Position numbers and translations under genes: made by a program. A stretch of DNA of 64,000 nt, from NCBI RefSeq assembly GCF_900112305.1, contig NZ_FOKT01000001.1, positions 62,001 to 126,000 of the forward strand, read 5' to 3'. Below the pieces are notes generated by a model that saw only the letters and a program-made list of their open reading frames with translations, had not been told where the DNA came from and ran no database searches. Below are positions 19,722-30,013 of this stretch, in pieces. The stretch comes from Microbulbifer thermotolerans. GTDB lineage: Bacteria > Pseudomonadota > Gammaproteobacteria > Pseudomonadales > Cellvibrionaceae. Every line of letters starts with the position of its first letter. The first letter of the stretch is position 1.

Positions 19722-21680
19722 CTAGGCGGTCTGTGCCAGTGACTCGCGCCCGTCTATCAACTGCTGTACTACCGACGGGTCGGCCAGGGTGGAGATATCG
19801 CCAAGCTGGTCGCACTCATCCGCGGCAATCTTGCGCAATATACGCCGCATTATTTTGCCGGAGCGGGTTTTCGGCAGGCCCGGGGCCCACTGAATGACAT
19901 CCGGTGTGGCGATGGGGCCAATCTCGCTGCGCAACCAATTGCGCAGTTGCTGGCGCATTTCTTCGCTGGGTTCGCGGTCGCAATTTAGGGTCACGTAAAC
20001 GTAGATTCCCTGACCCTTGATATCGTGGGGATAGCCCACCACCGCCGCCTCGGCCACCGCTTCGTGCGCAACCAGCGCACTTTCCAGCTCAGCGGTGCCC
20101 ATGCGGTGACCGGAAACGTTGAGTACATCGTCCACGCGACCGGTGATCCAATAGTAGCCGTCTTCATCGCGGCGCGCCCCATCGCCACTGAAGTACATTC
20201 CCTCGAAAGTGCTGAAGTAGGTATCGATAAACCGTTGGTGGTCGCCGAATACCGTGCGCATTTGGCCCGGCCAGCTGTCGAGTATCACCAAATTGCCTTC
20301 GGTGGCGCCGTCGAGAATTTTGCCTTCGTTGTCCACCAGTGCCGGGCGTATGCCGAAGAAGGGCCGCGTGGCGGAGCCGGGTTTGAGCGGCGTTGCGCCG
20401 GGCAGCGGTGTCAGCATGGCGCCACCGGTTTCTGTCTGCCACCAGGTGTCGACAATAGGACAGCGGCCGCGGCCGAAGCTGTTGTAATACCAGCGCCAGG
20501 CCTCGGGATTGATCGGCTCTCCTACAGTGCCGAGCAGGCGCAGGCTTTCCAGGCTGGCGCCGCTTGTAGGCTTGTCACCTGCGGCCATCAACGCGCGGAT
20601 TGCCGTAGGCGCTATATAGAGAATATTGATTTGGTGTTCGTCGATAATCTGCGCCACCCGGGTTACATCGGGGTAGTTGGGGACGCCCTCGTACATCACT
20701 GTAGTGGCGCCATTGGCCAGCGGGCCGTAGATGATATAGGAGTGGCCAGTTACCCAGCCGATATCCGCCGCGCACCAGTAGCGCTCTCCCTTGCGGTAGT
20801 CGAACACATATTCGTGAGTCAGTGAGGTATAGGTCAGGTAACCGCCGCTGGAGTGCAACACCCCTTTGGGTTTGCCGGTGGAGCCGGAAGTGTAGAGGAT
20901 AAACAGCGGGTCCTCTGCCTGCATTTCTTCCGCCGGACAATCTTCGCTCTGTTTGTCGACGAGTTCCGCGTAATCGCAGTCCCGGCCGTCGTGCCAGATA
21001 GTTTGGTCGCCGGTGTAATTGATTACCACCACCTTTTCCACCGCAGTTTCGCTGCAGAGTTCCACGGCCTTGTCGACGTTTTCCTTCAGTGGCACGGTTC
21101 TGCCGCCGCGCTTGCCGGCGTTGGCGGTGATAACGACGCGGGACTTGCCGTCGTCCATGCGTCCGGCCAGGGATTCGGGGGAAAAGCCCGCGAAAACCAC
21201 CGAATGGATGGCGCCGATGCGCGCGCAGGCCAGCATGGCTACTGCCGCTTCAGGGATCATCGGCAGGTAAATGGTCACCACGTCGCCTTTCTGGACACCC
21301 AGGGATTTGAGACCGTTGGCGAAACGACAGACGTCGCGGTGCAGCTGCCGGTAGCTGATTTCTTTGGAAACACCCGGTTCGTCACCTACCCAAAGAATGG
21401 CGGTTTCGTCTCCCCGTTCGGCCAAGTGGCGGTCCAGGCAGTTGGCGGATACGTTCAGTGTGCCATCCGCATACCAGCGGATATGTAAGTCCTCTTTGGC
21501 GAAGGAGACGTCCTTGACCTGGGTATAGGGCTTCATCCAGTCGAGGCGCTGGCCCTGTTCGCGCCAGAAAGCCTCGTTATCCTCAATGGAGCGGTTGTAC
21601 AGCTCGAAGTAAGCCTCTTCGTTCAGCAGAGACTTTTCCGCGTAAGACGCGGGGACGGGATAGACAGATTCCTCGGACAC
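19722..21680 (-). CDS. acs: Acetyl-CoA synthetase
   Basis: Acs activates acetate to acetyl-CoA through acetyl-AMP in the cytosol. The 652-residue protein is normal length and shows the AMP-binding motif [14 protein letters not shown], the WWQTETGG acetate-pocket segment, [18 protein letters not shown], and SGKIMRRI with Lys609, the lysine that is acetylated to inhibit the Salmonella enzyme. It is divergent from the porin gene; the shared 277-base gap holds repeated motifs that may be regulator sites. Confidence 0.96.
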   Translation of the reverse strand: MSEESVYPVPASYAEKSLLNEEAYFELYNRSIEDNEAFWREQGQRLDWMKPYTQVKDVSFAKEDLHIRWYADGTLNVSANCLDRHLAERGDETAILWVGDEPGVSKEISYRQLHRDVCRFANGLKSLGVQKGDVVTIYLPMIPEAAVAMLACARIGAIHSVVFAGFSPESLAGRMDDGKSRVVITANAGKRGGRTVPLKENVDKAVELCSETAVEKVVVINYTGDQTIWHDGRDCDYAELVDKQSEDCPAEEMQAEDPLFILYTSGSTGKPKGVLHSSGGYLTYTSLTHEYVFDYRKGERYWCAADIGWVTGHSYIIYGPLANGATTVMYEGVPNYPDVTRVAQIIDEHQINILYIAPTAIRALMAAGDKPTSGASLESLRLLGTVGEPINPEAWRWYYNSFGRGRCPIVDTWWQTETGGAMLTPLPGATPLKPGSATRPFFGIRPALVDNEGKILDGATEGNLVILDSWPGQMRTVFGDHQRFIDTYFSTFEGMYFSGDGARRDEDGYYWITGRVDDVLNVSGHRMGTAELESALVAHEAVAEAAVVGYPHDIKGQGIYVYVTLNCDREPSEEMRQQLRNWLRSEIGPIATPDVIQWAPGLPKTRSGKIMRRILRKIAADECDQLGDISTLADPSVVQQLIDGRESLAQTA

Positions 21681-21742
21681 GGCTCACCTCATGATCTTGT
21701 TCTGGTGCCGGGCATTTTGCATGGCCGCTGGCGGCAGGCGTA

Positions 21743-21875
21743 TTAGACATAAGTCGAACTCCTGGAGGGGCGGGCTGTTTGCCGTCTGTGCGTACCGGAA
21801 TTGGCTACAACGTCATGCGGTTTAAGTGGAAGTTCCTTAGACATTGGTCGAGATTCCACCGGATTTAGACCAATG
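21743..21875. promoter_or_regulatory. Repeated motifs in the acs/porin divergent promoter
   Basis: Two 15-base direct repeats share 13 bases: TTAGACATAAGTCGA (21743-21757) and TTAGACATTGGTCGA (21837-21851), spaced 94 bases apart. A third TTAGAC lies at 21865-21870. CATTGGTC (21842-21849) and GACCAATG (21868-21875) also form an inverted repeat. The position between acs and the porin gene makes these candidate sites for the CrbR-like regulator; this is inference. Confidence 0.5.
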
Positions 21876-21957
21876 GTTAATACCCAATTTGACCGAGAAG
21901 GAGTTTTATCACTAGCGACAAAACAGTAATTCGACAATCCGTGCTCTGGAGGCGCTT

Positions 21958-23271
21958 ATGTCGACGATAAAAATAAAATCCGTCCGCACCGCGGGCCTGT
22001 TTTCAACGATGATGATCAGTCTGTTACCGGCGGTAGCCAGCGCTCAGACGAATGTCGAGGAGCTGCAGACACGAATCGAGGAGCTGCAGGCACAGATCGA
22101 CAAGCTCGCCGCAGAGGCGGAACAACGGCGGAACCAAGTGGTGGAAAACCCGGAACCGCCTCAGCAACAGAGCGGCACGCAGATAGAGATCGGCGGGTTT
22201 ATGAAGTTGGACACCATGTTCAGCGATTATTCTGACGGCAGTTCTGCCACGGCCGGTATTGGCGAAGATTTTCTGGTTCCCTCCACTATACCGGTAGGTG
22301 GCGAGGGCGGCGATGGCAAGTTCGACGCCCACGCTAAATCCTCGCGGCTCTTTATTAAAACCCACACTCCGGTGGCCGGTGGCCAGATCAATACCCATTT
22401 GGAAATCGATGCCATGGCCAGTAGCCAGGGCGATGAGCGCATCAGTAATTCCTATGCACAGCGCCTGCGCCACGCCTATGTGGATTGGCAGATAGATGCA
22501 TCCCGGTCTTTGCTTGCGGGACAAACCTGGTCCACCTTTTTTAATGTGGGGGCGCTGCCGGAGGGGCTGGATTTTGTAGGTCCTGTGGGCACGATTTTCG
22601 AACGCCAGCCGCAGCTGCGCTACACCCAAAAAATCGGCTCCGGGTCGATTCAACTGGCGGCGGAAAACCCCTCCACCACACTTTACAACGGCTCTGAAAA
22701 CCCCTATGACGATGGCGGTACGCCGGACATCGTTCTGCGCTATAACAACAGCGCTGGAGATTTCAGCTACTCGGTGGCCTCCATGAGCCGGGAGCTGGCT
22801 TACGATAATGGAACTGATACTGAATCGGTGCGAGGTCATGCCATCAGTGTTTCGGGCAAATATCAGTTTGGCCGCGATGATATCCGCTTTATGTTGAGTT
22901 CCGGCAACGCGCTGGGACGTTATATGGGTCTTAATAGTTACCGCGCCGGTATAATTGAAGCGGACGGCGATATCGAATTGATCGATCAGACCGGCGGTTT
23001 TATCGCCCTGCGCCATTTTTGGAACGACCAGTGGCGCAGTAATCTGGTGCTTTCCGCCTCCAAAGCCGACAACCCCGGCTCAGTTTCCGATACCACGCCC
23101 TCGGCCTATCGTAGTTTGCATGCGAATCTGCTCTATTCACCAGTGCCTAAATTGACACTGGGTGGCGAATATATTTTTGCCAGCAAGGAAGTTGAGAATA
23201 GCGGCGGTTCGCTTGTTGACGATGAAGGTGATCTGCAGAGACTTCAGTTTTCAGTGAAATATGTTTTCTGA
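21958..23271 (+). CDS. DcaP-like outer-membrane porin
   Basis: A 437-residue outer-membrane protein with a signal peptide ending near ASAQT, an N-terminal coiled coil (about residues 28-58, repeated EELQxxIEELQ), then a beta-barrel beginning IEIGGFMKLD and ending in phenylalanine (FSVKYVF), the usual outer-membrane assembly signal. DcaP-type porins are trimers with this coiled-coil start and take up small carboxylates. A GGAGG ribosome site precedes the ATG. Position beside acs and the symporter suggests entry of acetate or related acids. Confidence 0.8.
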   Translation: MSTIKIKSVRTAGLFSTMMISLLPAVASAQTNVEELQTRIEELQAQIDKLAAEAEQRRNQVVENPEPPQQQSGTQIEIGGFMKLDTMFSDYSDGSSATAGIGEDFLVPSTIPVGGEGGDGKFDAHAKSSRLFIKTHTPVAGGQINTHLEIDAMASSQGDERISNSYAQRLRHAYVDWQIDASRSLLAGQTWSTFFNVGALPEGLDFVGPVGTIFERQPQLRYTQKIGSGSIQLAAENPSTTLYNGSENPYDDGGTPDIVLRYNNSAGDFSYSVASMSRELAYDNGTDTESVRGHAISVSGKYQFGRDDIRFMLSSGNALGRYMGLNSYRAGIIEADGDIELIDQTGGFIALRHFWNDQWRSNLVLSASKADNPGSVSDTTPSAYRSLHANLLYSPVPKLTLGGEYIFASKEVENSGGSLVDDEGDLQRLQFSVKYVF

Positions 23272-23403
23272 CGTTTTCTGTTCTGGAGTAGCAGGGTATG
23301 GACCACCCATTGCCTCGGCCGGGGTGTTGATTGCAATCGCGGGCGGCTCCCAAATGGGGCATAAAACAAAAGTAAATAGTGAAATAAATGCGGGAGAAAA
23401 GCG

Positions 23404-23721
23404 ATGAGTTTTGAAAGCGAACAACACGCGGATGACTACTGGAAGGAAAACCTGCGCCTAATGCTGTCGCTGTTGGCCATTTGGTTCGCGGTTTCTTTTG
23501 GCTGTGGAATTCTATTCGCCGATGCACTAAACGGCATTCGCCTCGGTGGTTTCAAGCTAGGGTTCTGGTTCGCCCAGCAAGGCTCCATCTATGTGTTTCT
23601 GGTGTTAATAGCCGTCTATGTGCACAAAATGAATAAGCTGGATAAAAAATACAATGTGCACGAGGACCACGAAGAACCGGATGAGTTTGAAGAAGCACTC
23701 GAAGAAGAGTTCGGCCAGTAG
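23404..23721 (+). CDS. DUF4212 small subunit of SSF symporter
   Basis: A 105-residue protein with two membrane segments (about residues 19-42 and 55-75) and an acidic C-terminus rich in Glu. The family, DUF4212 or putative solute:sodium symporter small subunit, is found directly before SSF symporters of the kind that follows here 9 bases later. The start WKENLRLMLSLLAIWFAVSF fits the family. It is likely co-translated with the symporter. Confidence 0.85.
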   Translation: MSFESEQHADDYWKENLRLMLSLLAIWFAVSFGCGILFADALNGIRLGGFKLGFWFAQQGSIYVFLVLIAVYVHKMNKLDKKYNVHEDHEEPDEFEEALEEEFGQ

Positions 23722-23730
23722 GAGCAGACC

Positions 23731-25437
23731 ATGGATATCCAAACCCTCACATTCCTGATCGTCGGTGCAACCTTTGCGATCTATATCGGTATTGCCATAT
23801 GGTCGCGTGCCGGTTCTACGCACGATTTTTACGTCGCCAGCGGCGGCGTCAACCCAGTGGCCAACGGTATGGCCACGGCGGCGGATTGGATGTCCGCGGC
23901 ATCCTTTATTTCCATGGCTGGCTTGATTTCCTTTATGGGCTATGACGGTGCCGTCTACCTTATGGGATGGACCGGCGGCTACGTGCTGCTAGCGCTGTGC
24001 CTGGCACCCTACCTGCGCAAATTCGGCAAGTTTACGGTGCCGGCATTTATCGGTGACCGCTATTACTCGAATACTGCGCGTACAGTGGCGGTGATCTGTG
24101 CGGTGTTTGTGAGCTTCACTTATGTGGCGGGACAAATGCGCGGTGTTGGCGTGGTCTTCTCACGCTTCCTGGAAGTGGATATCACCACCGGTGTGATTAT
24201 CGGTATGGCGATTGTGTTCTTTTACGCGGTGCTCGGTGGTATGAAGGGGATCACCTATACCCAGGTGGCCCAGTACTGCGTATTGATCTGTGCCTATCTA
24301 GTGCCGGCCATTTTTATTTCCATCATGATGACCGGGCATGTGATTCCGCAGATTGGCTTCGGAGCGGAATTGTCCGATGGTTCCGGCACCTATTTGCTGG
24401 ATAAGTTGGATGGCCTGTCTACGGAATTGGGTTTTGCAGAATATACGTCGGGGACCAAGAGTACTATAGACGTCTTCTTTATTACCGCCGCGTTGATGGT
24501 GGGTACCGCTGGCTTGCCACACGTGATTGTGCGTTTCTTCACCGTGCCCAAGGTTCGGGATGCGCGCAAGTCCGCCGGCTGGGCACTGTTGTTTATCGCC
24601 CTCCTTTACACCACCGCGCCGGCCATCGCCACCTTTGCTCGGGTGAATATGATCGATACCATCAACGGTCCGGATGCCCAGGGCACTGCCTACGAGGAGG
24701 CGCCGAGCTGGATTACTAACTGGGAGAGCACTGGCCTGATTGCTTGGGAAGACAAGAATGGTGACGGCAAGATGTTCTATTCCGGGGATGCGCGCAACGA
24801 GATGAAAATCGACCGCGATATTATGGTACTCGCTAACCCGGAAATCGCCGATCTGCCCGCATGGGTAATCGCGCTGGTGGCTGCAGGGGGCATCGCCGCG
24901 GCACTGTCTACCTCCGCGGGACTGCTGCTGGTGATTTCGACGTCGATCTCACACGATTTGCTCAAGCGCAATCTGATGCCCAATATCAGTGACAAGCAGG
25001 AGTTGCGCTATGCGCGTATTGCCTCGGCGGTGGCAATCTGTATCGCGGGCTATCTGGGAATCAATCCGCCGGGCTTTGTTGCTCAAGTGGTGGCTTTTGC
25101 CTTCGGCTTGGCGGCATCCTCGTTCTTCCCGGCGATTATTCTCGGGATCTTCAGCAAAAAGATGAACAAGGAGGGCGCCATTGCGGGTATGATTTCCGGT
25201 ATTACCTTTACCGCCGCGTATATTATTTACTTTAAGTTCATCAACCCCGCTGCCAATACGCCGGAAAACTGGTGGTTCGGTATATCGCCGGAAGGCATCG
25301 GTACCCTGGGAATGCTGTTGAACTTTGCAGTGGCGATTGTTGTGGCCCGGTTTACCTCAGAAGCGCCCAAAGCCGTGCAGGAAATGGTTGCCGATATCCG
25401 TTTCCCCAAAGGCGCTGGAGAAGCCAGTGCGCACTGA
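23731..25437 (+). CDS. Sodium:solute (acetate-type) symporter
   Basis: A 568-residue SSF-family carrier with about 13 membrane segments. It resembles the VC_2705-type subfamily that pairs with DUF4212 proteins, with the segments [17 protein letters not shown] near residue 48 and a typical hydrophilic insert (about 310-365) containing DKNGDGKM, similar to an EF-hand loop. Neighbours point to acetate or another short carboxylate as substrate, probably driven by sodium. The gene ends at a clear terminator. Confidence 0.85.
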   Translation: MDIQTLTFLIVGATFAIYIGIAIWSRAGSTHDFYVASGGVNPVANGMATAADWMSAASFISMAGLISFMGYDGAVYLMGWTGGYVLLALCLAPYLRKFGKFTVPAFIGDRYYSNTARTVAVICAVFVSFTYVAGQMRGVGVVFSRFLEVDITTGVIIGMAIVFFYAVLGGMKGITYTQVAQYCVLICAYLVPAIFISIMMTGHVIPQIGFGAELSDGSGTYLLDKLDGLSTELGFAEYTSGTKSTIDVFFITAALMVGTAGLPHVIVRFFTVPKVRDARKSAGWALLFIALLYTTAPAIATFARVNMIDTINGPDAQGTAYEEAPSWITNWESTGLIAWEDKNGDGKMFYSGDARNEMKIDRDIMVLANPEIADLPAWVIALVAAGGIAAALSTSAGLLLVISTSISHDLLKRNLMPNISDKQELRYARIASAVAICIAGYLGINPPGFVAQVVAFAFGLAASSFFPAIILGIFSKKMNKEGAIAGMISGITFTAAYIIYFKFINPAANTPENWWFGISPEGIGTLGMLLNFAVAIVVARFTSEAPKAVQEMVADIRFPKGAGEASAH

Positions 25438-25465
25438 TGGCTGATTGATAAATTTCCATCCTTTT

Positions 25466-25503
25466 GGGCGAGGCACTTTGCTTGGGAGTGCCCGCCCTTT
25501 TTT
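25466..25503 (+). terminator. Rho-independent terminator after symporter gene
   Basis: GGGCGaGGCACT pairs with AGTGCCCGCCC (25466-25477 and 25487-25497) with one bulged base, followed by a run of T. It ends the porin-DUF4212-symporter transcript. From 25510 to 25650 there is no gene, only weak similarity to the intergenic repeat family (ACGAAGCGACTTAATC). Confidence 0.8.
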
Positions 25504-25650
25504 ATTGGGGAGCCCTTGTTCTTTCACACGGAAGTTGCAGAGGCTTCGGAGTACTCGGGCAATGGGGTGGGCTTCTTATCTGGCGTTAAATAATCTTCAC
25601 CGTCACGAAGCGACTTAATCGGCGGTGCCTTAGGTTGCGCGGCCCTCAGG

Positions 25651-26181
25651 TTATTCTTGGTTCTCCCAGACCATCAGTAGCAGATCTTCATCTTCCCCCG
25701 GTAGTCTGATGATGCCTTCCGGGCGGAGCCCCAGTTTTTCCAGCAGGCGCAATGAGGGCGTATTGTTTGGCAGGGCAATGGCCACAATACGTGTCAGACC
25801 GATAACATCGCGGGCGTAGCGCATCACCGCGCGCGCCGCTTCCAGGGTGTAACCCTGTCGGCGGTATTCGGGCAATAGGGCAAAGCCGATATCCGGGGCG
25901 CCCAGGCCCTCCCGCTTCAATAGGCCGCAGACGCCGAGGGGCGTGCCGTCCTTGAGTTCCACCTTATACAGTCCAAAACCGCGACGCCGGTACATGGCCA
26001 TGATTCCATCGGCGATATAGCGGCGCGCGTCTGCTTCGGTGCGCACGCCGCGATCTCCCACATTGCGCAGAAAATCGGGGTCGTTCAGCACCGCCAGCAT
26101 CAATGGGGCGTCCTCTTGCGTGAGTTGGCGCAAGGTCAGCCGTTGTGTTTGCAGCGGGATCATAACAGCGTTCGTTTTCAC
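25651..26181 (-). CDS. GNAT family N-acetyltransferase (RimJ/RimL type)
   Basis: A 176-residue acetyltransferase of the type that acetylates N-termini or small substrates using acetyl-CoA. It starts with the usual TQRLTLRQLTQEDA and has the acetyl-CoA loop LLPEYRRQGYTLEA near residue 105, with NTPSLRLLEKLGLRPEG near the end. The start is a GTG at 26181, 13 bases after the stop of the upstream carrier gene; an ATG six codons later is possible. Substrate is not predictable. Confidence 0.85.
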   Translation of the reverse strand: MKTNAVMIPLQTQRLTLRQLTQEDAPLMLAVLNDPDFLRNVGDRGVRTEADARRYIADGIMAMYRRRGFGLYKVELKDGTPLGVCGLLKREGLGAPDIGFALLPEYRRQGYTLEAARAVMRYARDVIGLTRIVAIALPNNTPSLRLLEKLGLRPEGIIRLPGEDEDLLLMVWENQE

Positions 26182-26194
26182 GATCTGTTCTTTG

Positions 26195-28198
26195 TCAGCG
26201 TAGCGTGTGCAAAAACTGCAGGTGCCGTTCGTAATGCGCCAGGATATCCGTGAGCAACTGGTCCTTGGTCCAACCCATCACATCGTAATCCTGCCCGCCC
26301 TCATGCAGGTGCACCTCGGTGCGAAAGTATTTGTCATCCGAGCCGTCGTCGGTTGTGTCGTCCAGCTTTTGCGCTTCCAAGTCCATGTGTTCCGGCGTCA
26401 AGGCACTGGGTTTCAGGTGTGCTTTGGGGTGTATGCCATAGAGGAAATCCACCTCGTCACCCTGAAAAACTTTCAGGTAAACATCGCTGTTTTTACCGCG
26501 TGACACTTCGGTGGCCAGACCGTTTTGCTCCAGCTCCTGGGCAAACTCTCGCAGTGCCGGCTCTCCCACATCGCGTATATATTCCTTTACTTCATCTAGG
26601 GACGGCAGGTGTACAAGGTTTCTCAATCTCCGTTGCCAGGGGACGGGATTGCGCGCGGTGATCGGGGCTACCGGTGCGGTCAGCGCATCCCGTTTCGCAG
26701 TATCGGTACGCAGGGCGGAAACCAATCCGTAGATGGCGATTAGCAATATGGCGGAGAAGGGCAAGGCACTGGCGATCACCGCTGTTTGCAGAGAGGCTAA
26801 ACCACCGACTAGCAGTAGGGTAATGGCCACTATGCCAATCAGTGCGCACCAGAAAACTTTTTGCCAAAGGGGGGTATCATCACGGCCGTGGGAAGCCAGC
26901 ATATTGACCACCAGGGCGCCGGAGTCCGCAGACGTTACAAAAAAGATGACTACCATGATGACAGCGACATAAGAGAAAAGGCTCGGTAGCTGAAATTGTT
27001 CCAGGAAGTGGAATAGCGCGAGGGACTGATCTTTGCTGACCGCTTCACCGAGGGCCGTCATTCCTTCGTTCAGAATCATATCGATCGCGGAGTTGCCGAA
27101 GAATGTCATCCACAGCAGGGTCATTCCCGCGGGCATCAGCATGGCGCCGATGGTAAATTCCCGGATAGTGCGCCCGCGGGATATGCGCGCGACGAACAGG
27201 CCGACGAAGGGCGACCAGGACATCCACCAGCCCCAATAGAGGATGGTCCAGCCGCCGAGCCAGTCGGTGGGGTTATAGGCATAGAGATTAAAGGTCTTGC
27301 TGACCATCACCGACAAATAGCTGCCGATATTCTGCACAAATGCCTGCAACAGGTAGACAGTGCTGCCGAGTAGCAGCACCATTAACATGAGGAGCCCCGC
27401 AAGTCCGATATTCAGCTGGGAAAGCCGCTTGATTCCGCTATCTAAGCCTGTTGCCACGGAGATAGTGGCGAGGATTGTGGTGGCGATAATTAGAATTACC
27501 TGAACCCCTTCTCCTATGGGCACATGAAACAAATGGTTCAGTCCGGAGTTGATTTGCAGCACGCCGTAGCCGAGTGTCGTCGCTACGCCGCAAACGGTGC
27601 TAACAATGGCGAAGACATCCACTGCATCGCCAATAGGGCCGTAAATGCGCTCTCCAATAATAGGGTAGAGCGCCGAGCGCAAGGTGAGTGGCAGTTTGTG
27701 GCGGTAACTGAAATAAGCCAAAATCAATGCGACTATGGCGTAAATTGCCCAAGCGTGTAGCCCCCAGTGGAAAAAGGTCAGTATCATCGCTTGGCGCGCG
27801 GCTTCCACTGTGCCAGTTTCGCCTACCGGAGGATTCAGGTAGTGCATGACCGGTTCGGCGACACCGAAGAAAAGTAGTCCTATGCCCATTCCGGCGGAAA
27901 ACAGCATTGCGAACCAGGAGCCGTAGCTATACTCCGGCTCGGCGTGTTCCGGTCCCAGCTTGATTTCTCCGAAGCGGGAAATCGCAATAACAACCACACT
28001 GATCAGAATGATTGCCACCACCAGCACGTAGTACCAGCTCATATTGGTGACTATGGCGCTCTGTAGCGCTTTGAAACGTGCGCTGGCGTCATTGGAGAAA
28101 ATAGTTGCGTAGGCCACCAGTAGCGCCAGGGCTCCAGTAGCCGTGTAGAATACGGGGGGATTGAAATGACCTGTGTGACCACTCTGTCGGGTTTTCAT
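26195..28198 (-). CDS. BCCT family betaine/choline transporter, BetT-like
   Basis: A 667-residue carrier of the betaine-choline-carnitine family. Twelve membrane segments fill residues 15-500, with the family signatures FHWGLHAWAIY and YWGWWMSWSPFVGLFVARIS. A long cytoplasmic C-terminus (about 510-667) resembles the osmosensing tail of BetT, so choline uptake in response to osmotic stress is likely. No choline oxidation genes are nearby. The start ATG is at 28198, preceded by a short gap before the divergent arfB. Confidence 0.88.
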   Translation of the reverse strand: MKTRQSGHTGHFNPPVFYTATGALALLVAYATIFSNDASARFKALQSAIVTNMSWYYVLVVAIILISVVVIAISRFGEIKLGPEHAEPEYSYGSWFAMLFSAGMGIGLLFFGVAEPVMHYLNPPVGETGTVEAARQAMILTFFHWGLHAWAIYAIVALILAYFSYRHKLPLTLRSALYPIIGERIYGPIGDAVDVFAIVSTVCGVATTLGYGVLQINSGLNHLFHVPIGEGVQVILIIATTILATISVATGLDSGIKRLSQLNIGLAGLLMLMVLLLGSTVYLLQAFVQNIGSYLSVMVSKTFNLYAYNPTDWLGGWTILYWGWWMSWSPFVGLFVARISRGRTIREFTIGAMLMPAGMTLLWMTFFGNSAIDMILNEGMTALGEAVSKDQSLALFHFLEQFQLPSLFSYVAVIMVVIFFVTSADSGALVVNMLASHGRDDTPLWQKVFWCALIGIVAITLLLVGGLASLQTAVIASALPFSAILLIAIYGLVSALRTDTAKRDALTAPVAPITARNPVPWQRRLRNLVHLPSLDEVKEYIRDVGEPALREFAQELEQNGLATEVSRGKNSDVYLKVFQGDEVDFLYGIHPKAHLKPSALTPEHMDLEAQKLDDTTDDGSDDKYFRTEVHLHEGGQDYDVMGWTKDQLLTDILAHYERHLQFLHTLR

Positions 28199-28303
28199 AA
28201 TACGCTATCCACGAGTACTGCAGGGATGAGGGCGGTTTTGTAGGTTGTTATGTTGCGCAGATACCATTGTATAGGCATTTGACAAAGATGAAATGGACGT
28301 TCT

Positions 28304-28720
28304 ATGGCTAATACTTCTAAAAACTTGGAAATATCGGCAGCGGAAATCGAGATTAGCGCAGTGCGCGCCCAGGGTGCCGGCGGACAGAATGTCAATAAAG
28401 TATCCAGCGCAATTCATCTGCGCTTTGATATTCGCGCATCTTCTCTGCCGGAAGAAGTTAAAGAGCGCCTGCTGCAGCTGAATGACCAGAGAGTCAATTC
28501 GGATGGTATAGTGGTGATCAAAGCCCAGCGCTTTCGCACCCGGGAAAAAAACCGTGAAGATGCGCTGCAGCGCCTGCGGCTGCTCATTGACAAGGTGAGT
28601 AAAAGACGCAAAAAACGCATTCCAACCAAACCGGGCAGAGCGGCGAAAGAACGGCGTTTGAACACAAAGGTGCGCCGTGGTCAGGTTAAGGCATTGCGGG
28701 GAAAAGTCAGCGATTATTAG
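28304..28720 (+). CDS. arfB: Alternative ribosome-rescue factor ArfB
   Basis: ArfB (YaeJ) releases peptides from ribosomes stalled on broken mRNAs. The 138-residue protein has the catalytic GGQ motif (Gly26-Gly27-Gln28, in RAQGAGGQNVNKV), a release-factor-like fold, and a basic C-terminal tail (KRRKKRIPTKPGRAAKERR and after) that enters the empty mRNA channel. Length and layout are normal. It is divergent from the transporter gene. Confidence 0.93.
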   Translation: MANTSKNLEISAAEIEISAVRAQGAGGQNVNKVSSAIHLRFDIRASSLPEEVKERLLQLNDQRVNSDGIVVIKAQRFRTREKNREDALQRLRLLIDKVSKRRKKRIPTKPGRAAKERRLNTKVRRGQVKALRGKVSDY

Positions 28721-28761
28721 AAAATTTTACACTCATCTGCGTGAGCGCTGTAATTGCTCTT

Positions 28762-28830
28762 GGGGCTCTCGGGCAATGGCATGGATATTATGAAAACCTT
28801 GAAATAGGCCCCTGTATCCAACGGCTTCAA
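28762..28830. repeat. Diverged part of the intergenic repeat family
   Basis: GGGGCTCTCGGGCAAT, then GGATATT and CCCTGTATCC followed by GGCTTC match in order the core of the repeat at 31062-31274. The copy is decayed and lacks recognisable ends. Confidence 0.35.
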
Positions 28831-28924
28831 ACTATCAGTTCCATTCATTGAGTTTCTCACCCCTTTCGGCGCTTCTTGTAAATTTCGCACTGAAATGATC
28901 AGCGGTTATTTGAGAGGAATTTGT

Positions 28925-29992
28925 ATGACAAAGCGTTATCGTGCAGAGGCGTTGAAAAATTTTGCCGCCCGTCTGTTCCAGTGTGCCGGCTTGGCCGAAG
29001 AGCGCGCAGAGGTGATGGCAGGCGTTTTTCTAGAGGCGGACCTGCTCGGCTTTACCACCCACGGCATGAACCGTGTGGTGAGCAACCTGCGCTGGCTGGA
29101 GAGTAATGAGACTCGCCGCGAAGGTGCGCCAACAGTGCTCGCGGACCGCGGTAATTGTTTTAATTGGGATGCAGATTTTCTGCCGGGGCCCTGGGTGCTG
29201 AGGCAGGCGCTGATAGAAGCGATGCAGCGGGTGCCGGATCACGGGGTGGTTACCGCCACCATACGTCGCAGTCAGCATATCGCCTGCCTTGCAGCCTATC
29301 TGCCGCCAGTTGTGGAGGCCGGTTATGTGGCAATTCTCACTTGCTCAACACCGGCGGAAAATACCGTATCTCCCCAGGGCAGTGTGGACCCGCTCTTTTC
29401 CGCCAATCCGCTGGCCTTCGCCGCCCCTGCCGGTGAATACCCGTTGCTGTTTGATATCAGCATGTCAGTGACTGCTGGTGGTTATGTAGCAAGGGCAAAA
29501 CGGGAAGGCACTAAGCTGCCGGTAAAATGCCTGAAAGACCGGGACGGCAATGTGTCCGACGATCCGAATGTATTCGATAGTGGCGGCAGTATTCTGCCCG
29601 TTGGTGGGGTCGATCACGGATACAAAGGTGCGGCGCTGTCGGCGATGCTGGAAGTTCTATCCATGGCGCTCGGTGGCTACGGTCGAGACGACGCATCTGC
29701 GAAAGGCGACGGCGAGGCCAACTCGGTATTCCTTCAGCTGATAGACCCCCGCGCATTTTGCCCCCGCGCGGACTTTCTGCGCCAGACCGCGGCATTGTGC
29801 AATTTGTGGCAGAACAGCCGCAGCGAGGGCTGCTCTCCGGTACGCGTGCCCGGTCAGAGGGCCTGGGCCATGCGTGATAAGCAGTTGAGAGAGGGGGTGA
29901 TGCTGTACCCGTCGATTATGGAAGACCTGCAGCCCTGGGCGGACAGGTACGGTGTCCCGGTACCGAAGCCCCTAACCCAGGAAATTAATTAA
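28925..29992 (+). CDS. Ldh_2 family malate/L-lactate dehydrogenase-type oxidoreductase
   Basis: A 355-residue cytosolic NAD(P)-dependent oxidoreductase of the YlbC/YiaK/malate dehydrogenase fold. It begins with the family helix ALKNFAARLFQCAGL, then THGMNRV, and has FSANPLAFAAPAG and GGVDHGYKGAALSAMLEVL in place of the usual GGHKGYGLAL segment. The ATG at 28925 follows a GAGAGGAAT ribosome site; a more upstream start at 28895 lacks one. Substrate is unclear: several 2-hydroxy acids are used in this family. Confidence 0.82.
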   Translation: MTKRYRAEALKNFAARLFQCAGLAEERAEVMAGVFLEADLLGFTTHGMNRVVSNLRWLESNETRREGAPTVLADRGNCFNWDADFLPGPWVLRQALIEAMQRVPDHGVVTATIRRSQHIACLAAYLPPVVEAGYVAILTCSTPAENTVSPQGSVDPLFSANPLAFAAPAGEYPLLFDISMSVTAGGYVARAKREGTKLPVKCLKDRDGNVSDDPNVFDSGGSILPVGGVDHGYKGAALSAMLEVLSMALGGYGRDDASAKGDGEANSVFLQLIDPRAFCPRADFLRQTAALCNLWQNSRSEGCSPVRVPGQRAWAMRDKQLREGVMLYPSIMEDLQPWADRYGVPVPKPLTQEIN

Positions 29993-30013
29993 TCAGAGAT
30001 TTCCACGTTTACA

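Noticed and set aside
20025..20825. 266-codon plus-strand frame inside acs
   Set aside because: It is a shadow of the acs gene on the other strand, which has clear family motifs throughout.
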